Position numbers and translations under genes: made by a program. A DNA stretch of 64,000 nucleotides, taken from contig NZ_JAHTBI010000072.1 in assembly GCF_019168305.1 (NCBI RefSeq), forward strand, positions 1 to 64,000, in the 5' to 3' direction. A model generated the notes under the pieces. That model saw nothing but the letters and a program-made list of their open reading frames with translations, ran no database searches and was not told where the DNA came from. Each line of letters begins with the position of its first letter. The stretch's first letter is position 1. Below, in pieces: positions 8,889-18,426 of this stretch. This stretch comes from Pseudomonas aegrilactucae. Its GTDB lineage: Bacteria; Pseudomonadota; Gammaproteobacteria; Pseudomonadales; Pseudomonadaceae.

Positions 8889-10559
8889 ATGCCCGTGCTC
8901 AACCGTTCCGTGCTGTATTACATCGCCATCGCCCTGGTACAGGGGGTGCTGCTGCTCAGCCATCTCTACTATCGCCATCCCGCGCTCGGCGCCTTCACGG
9001 CCACGCTGGCCCTGGTGGGTGGTCTCAACCTGCAACTGCTCGGCAGCGCGGTACGCCAGCGCGGCACCTGGCTGCTGGTGGCCGGCCTGACATTGCTGAT
9101 GGCCAGTATCTCTGCCTGGCTGTTTGCACAGTCGGATGACTGGCAGTGGACCCGCTGGATACCGGCCTCGCTGGTGCTGGCCTATATCGGCGCGGCGTTC
9201 ATCCTCAGTTGGCCGACCCGCGACGGCAACCGCCTGCGCTATCAGGACTTGTACCGACATGCCTGGAACAATGCCTTCATCATATTGCTGGCATTGCTGG
9301 TCACCCTGGCGTTCTGGATGCTGCTGTGGCTGTGCGGTCGGTTGTTCACGATCCTGGGCGCGCCGGTGCTCAGCGATATATTTGCCTCGGCCGAATTCAT
9401 CTACGTGTGCCTGCCGATCTTCTTCTCGCTGGGCATCCGCATGGGGCGCGAGAACGACAAGGTCATCGGCCTGCTGCGCAATGTGCTGCTGACCGTGTGC
9501 CGCTACCTGCTGCCGCTGTGCTCGCTGATCGCTCTGGTGTTCACCCTGGCACTGGCGGTGAGCGGGGTCGAGCCGATCTTCAACACCGGCTACTCCACCA
9601 GCATCCTGCTGTGCCTGGCGGGCAGCACGCTGTTCCTGCTCAACGGCGTGTTCCAGGACGGCGAGCACGATGCCGGTTACGCCAGGCCGCTGAAGTTGCT
9701 GGTGAACGCCAGCCTGGTGTGCCTGCCGCTGCTGATGGGGCTGGCGGGCTATTCGAGCTGGCTGCGCATTGACCAGTACGGCCTGACGCCGCAGCGTTTT
9801 CTGGCGATGCTGCTGATTGGTATCGCGCTGGTGCACAGCCTGGCGGCGTTGTGGGCCATACGCCCGCGTCAGGCGGTGTGGCTGGGTAGCCTGCGGCGCA
9901 GCAACCCGTTGATCGCGCTGCTCAGCTTCGTGGTGCTGATACTGGTATTTACCCCGGTGCTCAACCCGTTGACCTACAGTGCCGCCAACCAGGTGGAGCG
10001 GCTGTTGAGCGGGCGCACCTCGGCAGACAAGTTCGATATGCGCGCCTTGCGTCATCGGCTTGGCCAGCCGGGGCTGGAGCAGTTCGAACGCCTGTCGCGG
10101 CTGGTCAAGGAGGGTCAGATTCTCGATGCGGCCAGCCGCGAGCTGTTGGCCGATCGCCTGCTGGAAGCCGAACCCGTGAGCATGTCGCCGCGTGAATACG
10201 GACCAAAGCTGGAATGGATCGGGCCTGAGCCTGAAGACAGCGCGCAAATGCTCAACCTGACCCTGATCGAAAGCCAGTGCGGCAGCTCGGGGTGTGCGGC
10301 CTGGCAGGTGGACCTGGATGACGATGGGGCCAACGAGGTGCTGGTGGTGCCCAAGCACGAGTACTCGACGTCGGCGTTCGTGTATGCGCGTCACAAGGGT
10401 GCCTGGCGTGACTATGCGCGGGTGGACAGGGTCGGTACGGGCCGGCAACTGATCGAGCAGATCCGTGCGGGCACGCTCAAGCTGGCACGCCCGCGCTACA
10501 AGACCCTGGTGATCGATGGGCAGGAGCTGGGGATGATGCCGTACTCGCAGCGCGATTGA
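8889..10559 (+). CDS. DUF4153 domain membrane protein
   Basis: A protein of 556 residues with about ten hydrophobic segments in the first 370 residues, followed by a soluble C-terminal region of about 180 residues. It matches the DUF4153 family, whose function is unknown. The C-terminal part includes an Asp-rich stretch (QVDLDDDGANEVLVVPKHEY) reminiscent of calcium-binding or FG-GAP-like loops. I chose ATG 8889 because AAGGA stands 6-7 bases upstream; an in-frame ATG at 8862 lacks a good ribosome site. It is a single gene, convergent with rlmI. Confidence 0.8.
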   Translation: MPVLNRSVLYYIAIALVQGVLLLSHLYYRHPALGAFTATLALVGGLNLQLLGSAVRQRGTWLLVAGLTLLMASISAWLFAQSDDWQWTRWIPASLVLAYIGAAFILSWPTRDGNRLRYQDLYRHAWNNAFIILLALLVTLAFWMLLWLCGRLFTILGAPVLSDIFASAEFIYVCLPIFFSLGIRMGRENDKVIGLLRNVLLTVCRYLLPLCSLIALVFTLALAVSGVEPIFNTGYSTSILLCLAGSTLFLLNGVFQDGEHDAGYARPLKLLVNASLVCLPLLMGLAGYSSWLRIDQYGLTPQRFLAMLLIGIALVHSLAALWAIRPRQAVWLGSLRRSNPLIALLSFVVLILVFTPVLNPLTYSAANQVERLLSGRTSADKFDMRALRHRLGQPGLEQFERLSRLVKEGQILDAASRELLADRLLEAEPVSMSPREYGPKLEWIGPEPEDSAQMLNLTLIESQCGSSGCAAWQVDLDDDGANEVLVVPKHEYSTSAFVYARHKGAWRDYARVDRVGTGRQLIEQIRAGTLKLARPRYKTLVIDGQELGMMPYSQRD

Positions 10560-10590
10560 GGGTGCATGGCGCTCCAATGGCAGCGGTGAT

Positions 10591-10623
10591 CCCTGTGGGC
10601 GCTGGCTTGCCAGCGAAGAGGCC
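10591..10623. repeat. Single REP unit
   Basis: One arm of the REP element (GCGCTGGCTTGCCAGCGAAG) in the convergent gap between the DUF4153 gene and rlmI. The opposing arm is absent. Confidence 0.75.
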
Positions 10624-10632
10624 GGTACCGGC

Positions 10633-10663
10633 AAAAAAAATCCCGGCACCTGGCCGGGATTTT
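10633..10663 (-). terminator. Intrinsic terminator of rlmI, possibly bidirectional
   Basis: Stem ATCCCGGC/GCCGGGAT (10640-10660) with a five-base loop. On the minus strand it is followed by eight T, on the plus strand by four T, so it mainly serves rlmI and may also stop the DUF4153 transcript. Confidence 0.88.
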
Positions 10664-10675
10664 CGTCCACCGCGA

Positions 10676-11872
10676 TCAGCTGTTGGGCAGCAACCGGCAG
10701 GTGATGCTCTTGATGTAGCGGGTTTCCGGGATCGCCGGGTGCACCGGGTGGTCCGGGCCCTGGCCGCCGCGCTCGAGCAACTGCATGTTGCGGTCCAGGT
10801 GACGGGCACTGGTCAGCAGGATGTTCTGCAGGTCATCCTCGGGCAGGTGCATCGAGCACGACGCACTCACCAGGATGCCGTCCTTGCTCAGCAGGCGCAT
10901 GGCCTGCTCGTTCAGGCGACGGTACGCGCCTTCGCCGTTCTTCAGGTCCTTCTTGCGCTTGATGAACGCGGGCGGGTCGGCCACGATCACGTCGAAACGC
11001 TCTTCGGCCGCCTTGAGCTCGCGCAGCGCCTCGAACACGTCGCCTTCGACACAGGTGACTTTCTCGGCAATGCCGTTGAGCGCCGCATTGCGCTCCACAC
11101 CATCGAGGGCGAAGCTCGATGCATCCACGCAGAACACTTCGCTGGCGCCAAACGCACCGGCCTGCACGCCCCAGCCACCGATGTAGCTGAACAGGTCGAG
11201 CACACGCTTGCCCTTCACGTACGGCGCCAGACGCGCGCGGTTCATGCGGTGGTCGTAGAACCAGCCGGTCTTCTGGCCTTCCATCACCGGCGCTTCGAAC
11301 TTCACGCCGTTCTCTTCCAGCGCCACCCACTCCGGCACCAGGCCGAACACGGTTTCGACATAACGGTTCAGGCCCTCGGCATCACGCGCCGCCGAGTCGT
11401 TCTTGAACAGGATGCCGCTTGGCTTGAGCACCTGCACCAGGGCGGCGATCACCTCGTCCTTGTGCTGTTCCATGGTGGCCGAGGCCAGCTGCACGACAAG
11501 GATGTCGCCGAAACGGTCGACCACCAGGCCCGGCAGCAGGTCCGAGTCGCCGTACACCAGGCGGTAGAACGGCTTGTCGAACAGGCGCTCGCGCAGCGAC
11601 AGGGCCACGTTGATGCGGTGTACCAGCAGCGACTTGTCCAGTGCCAGCTTGGCGTCACGCGACAGCAGGCGTGCGCAGATCAGGTTGTTCGGGCTCATCG
11701 CGACGATGCCCAGCGGCTTGCCGCCGGCACCTTCGAGTACCGCCTGGTCGCCGGCCTTGAAGCCATGCAGCGGGGTCGCGGCGACGTCGATTTCGTTGCT
11801 GTACACCCACAGGTGGCCGGCGCGCAGGCGGCGGTCGGCGTTGGCTTTGAGGCGAAGGCTGGGCAGGGACAT
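10676..11872 (-). CDS. rlmI: 23S rRNA m5C1962 methyltransferase RlmI
   Basis: SAM-dependent methyltransferase for cytosine 1962 of 23S rRNA. The 398 residues match the RlmI (YccW) family: an N-terminal PUA domain (about 1-80), a middle region, and a Rossmann domain with DLFSYIGGWG (SAM site, near residue 225), DPPAFIKRKKD near 295 and the Cys-containing ASCSMHL near 345. The start ATG 11872 is preceded by GGAG. It is followed closely by a terminator. Confidence 0.93.
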   Translation of the reverse strand: MSLPSLRLKANADRRLRAGHLWVYSNEIDVAATPLHGFKAGDQAVLEGAGGKPLGIVAMSPNNLICARLLSRDAKLALDKSLLVHRINVALSLRERLFDKPFYRLVYGDSDLLPGLVVDRFGDILVVQLASATMEQHKDEVIAALVQVLKPSGILFKNDSAARDAEGLNRYVETVFGLVPEWVALEENGVKFEAPVMEGQKTGWFYDHRMNRARLAPYVKGKRVLDLFSYIGGWGVQAGAFGASEVFCVDASSFALDGVERNAALNGIAEKVTCVEGDVFEALRELKAAEERFDVIVADPPAFIKRKKDLKNGEGAYRRLNEQAMRLLSKDGILVSASCSMHLPEDDLQNILLTSARHLDRNMQLLERGGQGPDHPVHPAIPETRYIKSITCRLLPNS

Positions 11873-11948
11873 GACGTCGCTCCGGAAAAAAGAGCGGGAG
11901 TATAGCGCGTCGGCCGGGCACGCGGCTCGGCCGGCGACAAATAGCCCG

Positions 11949-12488
11949 TCAGGCGCCCAGGGCACTCAGCAACTGGGCGTTGAAGGCCGGGATATCGTCG
12001 GGATCACGGCTGCTGATCAGGTTGCCATCGATCACCACGGCATCATCCAGCCACAGGCCACCGGCATTGATGATGTCGTCGCGCACGCTCTTGTAGCTGG
12101 TCATCTTGCGGTCCTTGACCAGGTTGCTCGATACCAGCAGCCAGCCGCCATGACAGATGACCGCCAGGGTTTTGCCGGCGGCGTCGTGGGCCTTGACCAG
12201 CTTCTGCGCGGCAGAATTGATGCGGATTGTGTCGGAGTTCTGCACCCCGCCCGGCAGCACGATGGCGTCATACACCTCGCCCCGGGCCGCGTCGAAAGTG
12301 CCGTCGACGGTGAAGTCATCGGCCGGCTCATCGTGGTGCCAGCCTTTGACCGTGCCGGCCTTGTCCGACAGGATCTCGACCCGTGCGCCGCTCTGTTGCA
12401 GGGCTTGCATGGGCCCTGTCAGTTCCACCTGCTCGAAGCCGTCGGTGACCAGCATGGCGACGCGCTTGCCGCTCAATGGGGTTGTCAT
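11949..12488 (-). CDS. PfpI/DJ-1 family protein (YhbO-like)
   Basis: A 179-residue class I glutamine-amidotransferase-like protein of the PfpI/YhbO branch. Members have been described as stress proteins, deglycases or cysteine peptidases; the true activity is debated. The nucleophile elbow AVICHGGWLL (Cys-His pair near residue 115) and the acidic residue in LVTDGFEQVELTGP near residue 20 are in place. Start ATG 12488 has AGGAG upstream. It stands alone, divergent from the HDOD gene. Confidence 0.88.
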   Translation of the reverse strand: MTTPLSGKRVAMLVTDGFEQVELTGPMQALQQSGARVEILSDKAGTVKGWHHDEPADDFTVDGTFDAARGEVYDAIVLPGGVQNSDTIRINSAAQKLVKAHDAAGKTLAVICHGGWLLVSSNLVKDRKMTSYKSVRDDIINAGGLWLDDAVVIDGNLISSRDPDDIPAFNAQLLSALGA

Positions 12489-12626
12489 TGCTGTGCTCCT
12501 TTTTCCGTTTGATCTGTAGCCAGCAGGCCGCAGGCAGGCAGGTAAAGTTCCTTTGGACTGCATCAACGGGTGTCTCCCGGCACGCGTGCAGGGTTAGAAT
12601 CGCCCCTCAGCCCCGAGTGTGTACTT

Positions 12627-13493
12627 ATGTCCCAGGAACTTACCGCCGAACAGATCCAGCAAGCCCTGCAGGGCATCAGCGTACCGCCACAGCCGCAGAT
12701 CATGGTCGACCTGCAGTTCGAGCAGTACATGCCCGACCCCGACCTCGAAACGATCGCCAAGCTGATCGCCCAGGACCCGGGCCTGTCCGGCGCGCTGCTC
12801 AAGCTGGTCAACTCCCCGTATTACGGGTTGACCAACAAGATCGCCTCGATCCAGCGCGCGGTGAACCTGCTGGGCAGCCGCTCGATCATCAATCTGATCA
12901 ACGCGCAGTCGATCAAGGGCGAGATGAGCGACGCCACCATCGTCACCCTCAACCGCTTCTGGGATACCGCCCAGGACGTGGCCATGACCTGCCTGACCCT
13001 GGCCAAGCGCATCGGCTCGCAGGCGGTGGACGAAGCCTATGCACTGGGCCTGTTCCACGATTGCGGCGTGCCGCTGATGCTCAAGCGGTTTCCCGACTAC
13101 ATGGACACCCTGGAGCAGGCCTACGCCAATGCCGGCTCCGAGCAGCGTGTGGTCGACACCGAGAACCGCGTGTTCAACACCAACCATGCGGTGGTCGGTT
13201 ACTACACCGCCAAGTCGTGGCGCCTGCCGGAGCATGTGAGTGCGGCCATCGCCAACCACCACAATGCGCTGGCGGTGTTCAGCGACGAGTCGGCGCGCAA
13301 CACCCAGCTCAAGAACCTGCTGGCGATCCTGAAGATGGCCGAGCATATCTGCAGCTCCTGCCGGGTGCTGGGCAACCAGAGCGTGGACCATGAATGGAAC
13401 ACCGTCGGGCACCTGGTGCTCGACTACGTCGGCCTGTCGGAGTACGACTTCGAGAACCTCAAGCAGACCATCCGCGAAATGGGCGCGCACTGA
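12627..13493 (+). CDS. HDOD domain protein
   Basis: A 288-residue protein consisting almost wholly of an HDOD domain, a degenerate relative of the HD phosphohydrolases found in signalling proteins. Typical features: QDPGLSGALLKLVNSPYYG near residue 50, LGLFHDCGVPLML near 140 and ANHHNALAVF near 215. The HD metal site appears only partly kept, so it probably acts in protein interaction, not catalysis. It lies three bases upstream of mutM and likely shares its transcript. The ribosome site is weak. Confidence 0.88.
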   Translation: MSQELTAEQIQQALQGISVPPQPQIMVDLQFEQYMPDPDLETIAKLIAQDPGLSGALLKLVNSPYYGLTNKIASIQRAVNLLGSRSIINLINAQSIKGEMSDATIVTLNRFWDTAQDVAMTCLTLAKRIGSQAVDEAYALGLFHDCGVPLMLKRFPDYMDTLEQAYANAGSEQRVVDTENRVFNTNHAVVGYYTAKSWRLPEHVSAAIANHHNALAVFSDESARNTQLKNLLAILKMAEHICSSCRVLGNQSVDHEWNTVGHLVLDYVGLSEYDFENLKQTIREMGAH

Positions 13494-13496
13494 TCC

Positions 13497-14309
13497 ATGC
13501 CTGAACTCCCTGAAGTCGAGACCACCCGCCGCGGCATTGCGCCCTACCTTGAAGGGCAGCGTGTCAGCCGCGTGATCGTGCGCGAGCAGCGCCTGCGCTG
13601 GCCGATTCCCGAAGACCTCGACGTGCGCCTGTCCGGGCAACGCTTCGTGTCGGTGCAGCGACGTGCCAAGTACCTGTTGCTCAACGCCGAGGTGGGTACG
13701 CTGATCAGCCACCTGGGCATGTCGGGCAATCTGCGGCTGGTGGAGATCGGCTTGCCGGCGGCCAAGCACGAGCATGTGGACATCGAACTGGAGTCGGGGC
13801 TGGCGCTGCGCTACACCGATCCGCGTCGGTTCGGCGCCATGCTGTGGACCGCCGACCCGCTGCAGCACGAGCTGCTGCTGCGCCTGGGGCCGGAGCCATT
13901 GACCGACCTGTTCGACGGCGAGCGTCTGTTCCAGCAGTCACGCGGGCGCTCGATGGCGGTCAAGCCGTTCATCATGGACAACGCGGTGGTGGTGGGGGTG
14001 GGCAACATCTATGCGACCGAGGCGCTGTTCGCGGCGGGCATCGACCCGCGCCGGCCGGCGGGGGGGATTTCGCGGGCGCGTTATGTGCGCCTGGGCATCG
14101 AGATCAAGCGGGTGCTGGCGCATGCCATCGAGCGGGGCGGTACCACGCTGCGCGATTTCATCGGGGGCGATGGCCAGCCGGGCTACTTTCAGCAGGAGCT
14201 GTTTGTGTACGGGCGCGGGGAAGAGCCGTGCAAGGTGTGCGGCACGGTATTGCGCAACGTGACCCTGGGCCAGCGCGCCAGCGTGTTCTGCCCGCGCTGC
14301 CAGACCTGA
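13497..14309 (+). CDS. mutM: Formamidopyrimidine-DNA glycosylase
   Basis: Removes oxidised purines such as 8-oxoguanine from DNA and nicks the abasic site. At 270 residues it is standard length. The catalytic Pro2-Glu3 begins [12 protein letters not shown], the conserved Lys lies in RRAKYLLL near residue 57, and the C-terminal zinc finger has the four cysteines of CKVCG and CPRCQ. It follows the HDOD gene by three bases. Its end faces the ferredoxin gene with nine bases between, where a small hairpin GGCCTG/CAGGCC (14311-14325) spans both stops. Confidence 0.97.
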   Translation: MPELPEVETTRRGIAPYLEGQRVSRVIVREQRLRWPIPEDLDVRLSGQRFVSVQRRAKYLLLNAEVGTLISHLGMSGNLRLVEIGLPAAKHEHVDIELESGLALRYTDPRRFGAMLWTADPLQHELLLRLGPEPLTDLFDGERLFQQSRGRSMAVKPFIMDNAVVVGVGNIYATEALFAAGIDPRRPAGGISRARYVRLGIEIKRVLAHAIERGGTTLRDFIGGDGQPGYFQQELFVYGRGEEPCKVCGTVLRNVTLGQRASVFCPRCQT

Positions 14310-14318
14310 CGGCCTGTA

Positions 14319-14633
<315 letters not shown>

Positions 14634-14679
14634 TTAACGCCCGCAGTGCACGCGGGCGCGGTTCTCGCGCGCGGCGCAG

Positions 14680-15275
<596 letters not shown>

Positions 15276-15355
15276 CCGCCGTTGGCCAGGCGCCGGTACG
15301 GGTCGGGCGCGTCGGAGCGCAGCAGCAAGGGCGGGGCTGTTGATGGCGCGCAGGC

Positions 15356-16747
15356 TCAGCGAATGAACAGCCGGTACACCCACCGATGCAGCGCCTTGCC
15401 GTACGGCGGGTAGATCAACCGGGCCGCATTCACCCGCTGCTTGGCGAACACCGCCCGGGCATGGCTGAAGGTCTTGAAGCCCTCATGCCCGTGGTAGTTG
15501 CCCATGCCCGATGGCCCGACCCCGCCAAACGGCAGGTCATCCTGTGCCACCTGCAGCAAGGTGTCGTTCAGGCACACCCCGCCCGAGTGGGTCTGCTCCA
15601 GTACCCGCTGCTGCTCGCCACGGTCATAGCCGAAGTAGTACAGCGCCAGCGGGCGCGGGCGCCGGGCCACGTAAGCCAGCGCCTCGGCCAGGCTGTCGTA
15701 GGGCACCACCGGCAGCACCGGGCCGAAGATCTCGTCCTGCATCACCTGCATGCTGTCGTCGACCTGCAGCAGCACCTGCGGCGGCAGGCGCCGGCCTTCG
15801 CGTGCTTCACCCGGATACAGGTCCAGCACCGTTGCGCCCTTGTCGTGTGCGTCGGCCAGGTAACGGTTCAGGCGCGCCAGGTGCCGTGCATTGATGATCG
15901 CGCTGTAGTCGGGGTTGCCCTGTACCTGTGGATAAAACCGCAACACTGCCTGGCGGTACGCCTCGACGAAAGCGTCCAGGCGCGTCCGTGGCACCAGCAC
16001 GTAGTCAGGCGCCACGCAGGTCTGCCCGGCATTCAGGGTCTTGCCGAACGCAATGCGCTCGGCTGCATGCTCCAGGGGGACGTCGGCCGAGACGATGGCC
16101 GGTGACTTGCCGCCCAGCTCCAGGGTCACCGGAGTCAGGTTTTGCGCCGCAGCTGCCATCACGTGGCGACCGATGCTGGTGGCCCCGGTAAACAGCAGGT
16201 GGTCGAACGGCAGGCGCGAGAAGGCTTCGCCGACCTCGGCCTCACCCAGCACCACGCTCACCAGGTCCTCGGGGAATACCTCGCCCAGCAGGCGCTGGAG
16301 CAGCTCGCCGGTGGCCGGTGTGGCCTCGCTGAGTTTGAGCATGACCCGATTGCCCGCCGCCAGGGCCGCCGTCAGCGGCCCCATGGCCAGGAACAGCGGG
16401 TAGTTCCACGGCACGATCACGCCCACCACGCCCAGGGGCTGATACAGCACCCGAGCAGTGGCCGGCTGGAACGCCAGGCCGACCTTGCGCCGCACCGCTT
16501 TCATCCAGCCCGCCAAGTGCTGCTCGGCATGGCGAATGCCCTGTACGCTGGGCATCAGTTCGGCCAGCAGCGTCTCGTCGGCGCTGCGCCCGCCGAAGTC
16601 CTGGCTGATCGCCTCGACCAGTGCACGCTGGTGCTCGAGCAGCATCCGCCGCAGGCTCTTGAGCCACTGCAGGCGTTGCGCCAAAGGCGCCATTGGCAGC
16701 CCGGCAAAGGCCTGGCGCTGGCGGTCGAACAGGGTTTGGGCAGGCAT
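15356..16747 (-). CDS. calB: Coniferyl aldehyde dehydrogenase-type aldehyde dehydrogenase
   Basis: NAD(P)-dependent oxidation of an aldehyde to the acid. The 463 residues match the coniferyl-aldehyde / fatty-aldehyde dehydrogenase branch with its C-terminal hydrophobic tail (RLIYPPYGKALHRWVYRLFI). Catalytic features: VTLELGGKSPAI (general base Glu near residue 215), NAGQTCVAPDY (nucleophile Cys near 249) and the cofactor loop FTGATSIG. The physiological substrate is not certain; broad aldehydes are likely. It is divergent from a TetR regulator, with a palindrome in between, suggesting repression by that protein. The 196 bases between this gene and coaD hold only the coaD promoter. Confidence 0.85.
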   Translation of the reverse strand: MPAQTLFDRQRQAFAGLPMAPLAQRLQWLKSLRRMLLEHQRALVEAISQDFGGRSADETLLAELMPSVQGIRHAEQHLAGWMKAVRRKVGLAFQPATARVLYQPLGVVGVIVPWNYPLFLAMGPLTAALAAGNRVMLKLSEATPATGELLQRLLGEVFPEDLVSVVLGEAEVGEAFSRLPFDHLLFTGATSIGRHVMAAAAQNLTPVTLELGGKSPAIVSADVPLEHAAERIAFGKTLNAGQTCVAPDYVLVPRTRLDAFVEAYRQAVLRFYPQVQGNPDYSAIINARHLARLNRYLADAHDKGATVLDLYPGEAREGRRLPPQVLLQVDDSMQVMQDEIFGPVLPVVPYDSLAEALAYVARRPRPLALYYFGYDRGEQQRVLEQTHSGGVCLNDTLLQVAQDDLPFGGVGPSGMGNYHGHEGFKTFSHARAVFAKQRVNAARLIYPPYGKALHRWVYRLFIR

Positions 16748-16776
16748 GTGGGGGTCCCCGGCAGGGCGGTTTTTAA

Positions 16777-16792
16777 TAGAGCTTATACTCTA
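16777..16792. promoter_or_regulatory. Candidate TetR operator
   Basis: A 16-bp inverted repeat TAGAGCTTATACTCTA in the divergent spacer between the aldehyde dehydrogenase and the TetR gene. It overlaps -10-like sequences on both strands (TATACT forward; TATAAG reverse), where binding would block both promoters. Confidence 0.5.
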
Positions 16793-16872
16793 CTATTGCC
16801 AGCGGTACATCCTGTGACGGATACGCCGTAAGATAAGCCCATTCCCCCGAGCTCATGCCTTTGGAGCTGACC

Positions 16873-17553
16873 ATGGCAGCGCGCATCAAGACCCGCGAGC
16901 GTATCGTGCAGACCAGCCTGGAACTGTTCAACCAGCAGGGCGAACGCAGTGTCAGTACCAACCACATTGCGGCGCACATGGAGATTTCCCCCGGTAACCT
17001 GTATTACCACTTCGCCAACAAGCAGGCGATCGTCGCGGTGCTGTTCAACCAGTACGAAACCCTGGTGGACAGTTTCCTGCACCCGCCCCAGGGCCGTGCG
17101 GCCACCGTCGACGACAAGCGTTTCTACCTCAAGGCGCTGCTGGCGGCGATGTGGAGCTACCGCTTTGTGCACCGTGACCTGGAACACCTGCTCGACAGTG
17201 ACAAGGCGCTGGCCGCCCGCTATCGGCACTTTTCGCAGCGCTGCCTGCTGCAGGGCCAGGCGATCTACCGCGGCTTCGTCGAGGCCGACATCGTCGCCAT
17301 GGACTGTGTGCAGATCGAGTCGCTGACCCTCAATGCCTGGATCGTGCTGACCTCCTGGGTGCGCTTTCTGTGCACCACACGGGAAAATGCCGCGTACCTG
17401 AGTGAGGACGCGATCAAGCGCGGTGTCTATCAGGTATTGGTGCTGGAGCTGGGGTTCGTCACTGCCCGCGCCCGCCCGGCAGTGGATGCATTGTGCACGG
17501 AATTCTACGTACCGCTGGACCAGGCGCTGGGACAGCAGGGCGCCCCTCTTTGA
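16873..17553 (+). CDS. TetR family transcriptional regulator
   Basis: A 226-residue DNA-binding repressor-type protein. The N-terminal helix-turn-helix reads RSVSTNHIAAHMEISPGNLYYHFANKQAI (about residues 25-53), the TetR hallmark being the YYHF segment. The rest is an all-helical ligand domain; the family with this C-terminal part is often linked to fatty-acid or aldehyde metabolism. I chose ATG 16873 because GGAG stands six bases upstream, instead of the in-frame ATG at 16855. It is divergent from the aldehyde dehydrogenase, its likely target, and 18 bases upstream of sseA. Confidence 0.88.
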   Translation: MAARIKTRERIVQTSLELFNQQGERSVSTNHIAAHMEISPGNLYYHFANKQAIVAVLFNQYETLVDSFLHPPQGRAATVDDKRFYLKALLAAMWSYRFVHRDLEHLLDSDKALAARYRHFSQRCLLQGQAIYRGFVEADIVAMDCVQIESLTLNAWIVLTSWVRFLCTTRENAAYLSEDAIKRGVYQVLVLELGFVTARARPAVDALCTEFYVPLDQALGQQGAPL

Positions 17554-17571
17554 ACCGATATGGAGACTGTC

Positions 17572-18426
17572 ATGCCCCTCGCGCAACTGATTGCACCCCA
17601 GCCGCTGGCCGAGCGCCTCGGCGCGCCGAAGCTGGTGATTCTCGATTGTCGCTTTGCCCTGGATGACGTCGACCATGGCCAGCGCAGCTATGCCGAAGGG
17701 CATATTGCCAGCGCGTATTTCGCCGATCTGGAGCGGGACCTGAGCGGGCCGGTGGTCAAGGGCGTGACCGGGCGCCACCCGCTGCCGGATGCCGATGCCA
17801 TGGTGCAGCGCCTGCGCAACTGGGGCATCGACAACGACAGCGAGGTGGTGCTTTACGATGATGGCCCCGGCGCATTTGCGGCGCGGGCGTGGTGGCTGCT
17901 GGCGTGGCTGGGCAAGCGCGATGGGGTGTTCATTCTCGACGGCGGCCTCAAGGCCTGGCATGCGGCCCGCTTGCCCCTGAGCCTGGATGCGCCGCAGCGG
18001 CGCGAGGGCAGTTTCAGTGGCCAGCCCGACCCGCAGTTGCTGCTCGATGCCGAGCAACTCGGCCACCACCTGGGCGAGCCTGCGCTGACCCTGCTCGACG
18101 CTCGCGCGCTGCCGCGCTTTCGCGGCGAGGTCGAGCCGATCGACCCGGTGGCCGGGCATATCCCCGGTGCCCATTGTGCGGCGTTCACCGACAATCTGGG
18201 GGCCGATGGCCGTTTCCTGGCGCCCGAGTACCTCAGGCAGCGTTTCGCGGCGATGCTGGGCGGGCGTGCGCCCGAGGCTCTGGTGGCCTATTGCGGCTCG
18301 GGCGTAACGGCCTGCCACAACCTGTTCGCCCTGTGCCTGGCCGGTTACCCGCTGGCGCGGCTGTATGCCGGCTCGTGGAGCGAATGGATCACCGACCCGC
18401 AGCGCCCGGTGGCCACCGGCGACTAG
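17572..18426 (+). CDS. sseA: 3-mercaptopyruvate sulfurtransferase
   Basis: A two-domain rhodanese protein of 284 residues that transfers sulfur from 3-mercaptopyruvate to a thiol or cyanide acceptor. The active-site loop AYCGSGVTAC near residue 240 is of the mercaptopyruvate type (CGSGVT), unlike the CRKGVT of thiosulfate sulfurtransferases. The first rhodanese domain is the usual inactive one. Start ATG 17572 has GGAG upstream; an earlier in-frame ATG (17560) would overlap that site. It probably shares a transcript with the TetR gene. Its TAG stop overlaps the stop of the convergent YheT-like gene in the sequence CTAG. Confidence 0.92.
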   Translation: MPLAQLIAPQPLAERLGAPKLVILDCRFALDDVDHGQRSYAEGHIASAYFADLERDLSGPVVKGVTGRHPLPDADAMVQRLRNWGIDNDSEVVLYDDGPGAFAARAWWLLAWLGKRDGVFILDGGLKAWHAARLPLSLDAPQRREGSFSGQPDPQLLLDAEQLGHHLGEPALTLLDARALPRFRGEVEPIDPVAGHIPGAHCAAFTDNLGADGRFLAPEYLRQRFAAMLGGRAPEALVAYCGSGVTACHNLFALCLAGYPLARLYAGSWSEWITDPQRPVATGD

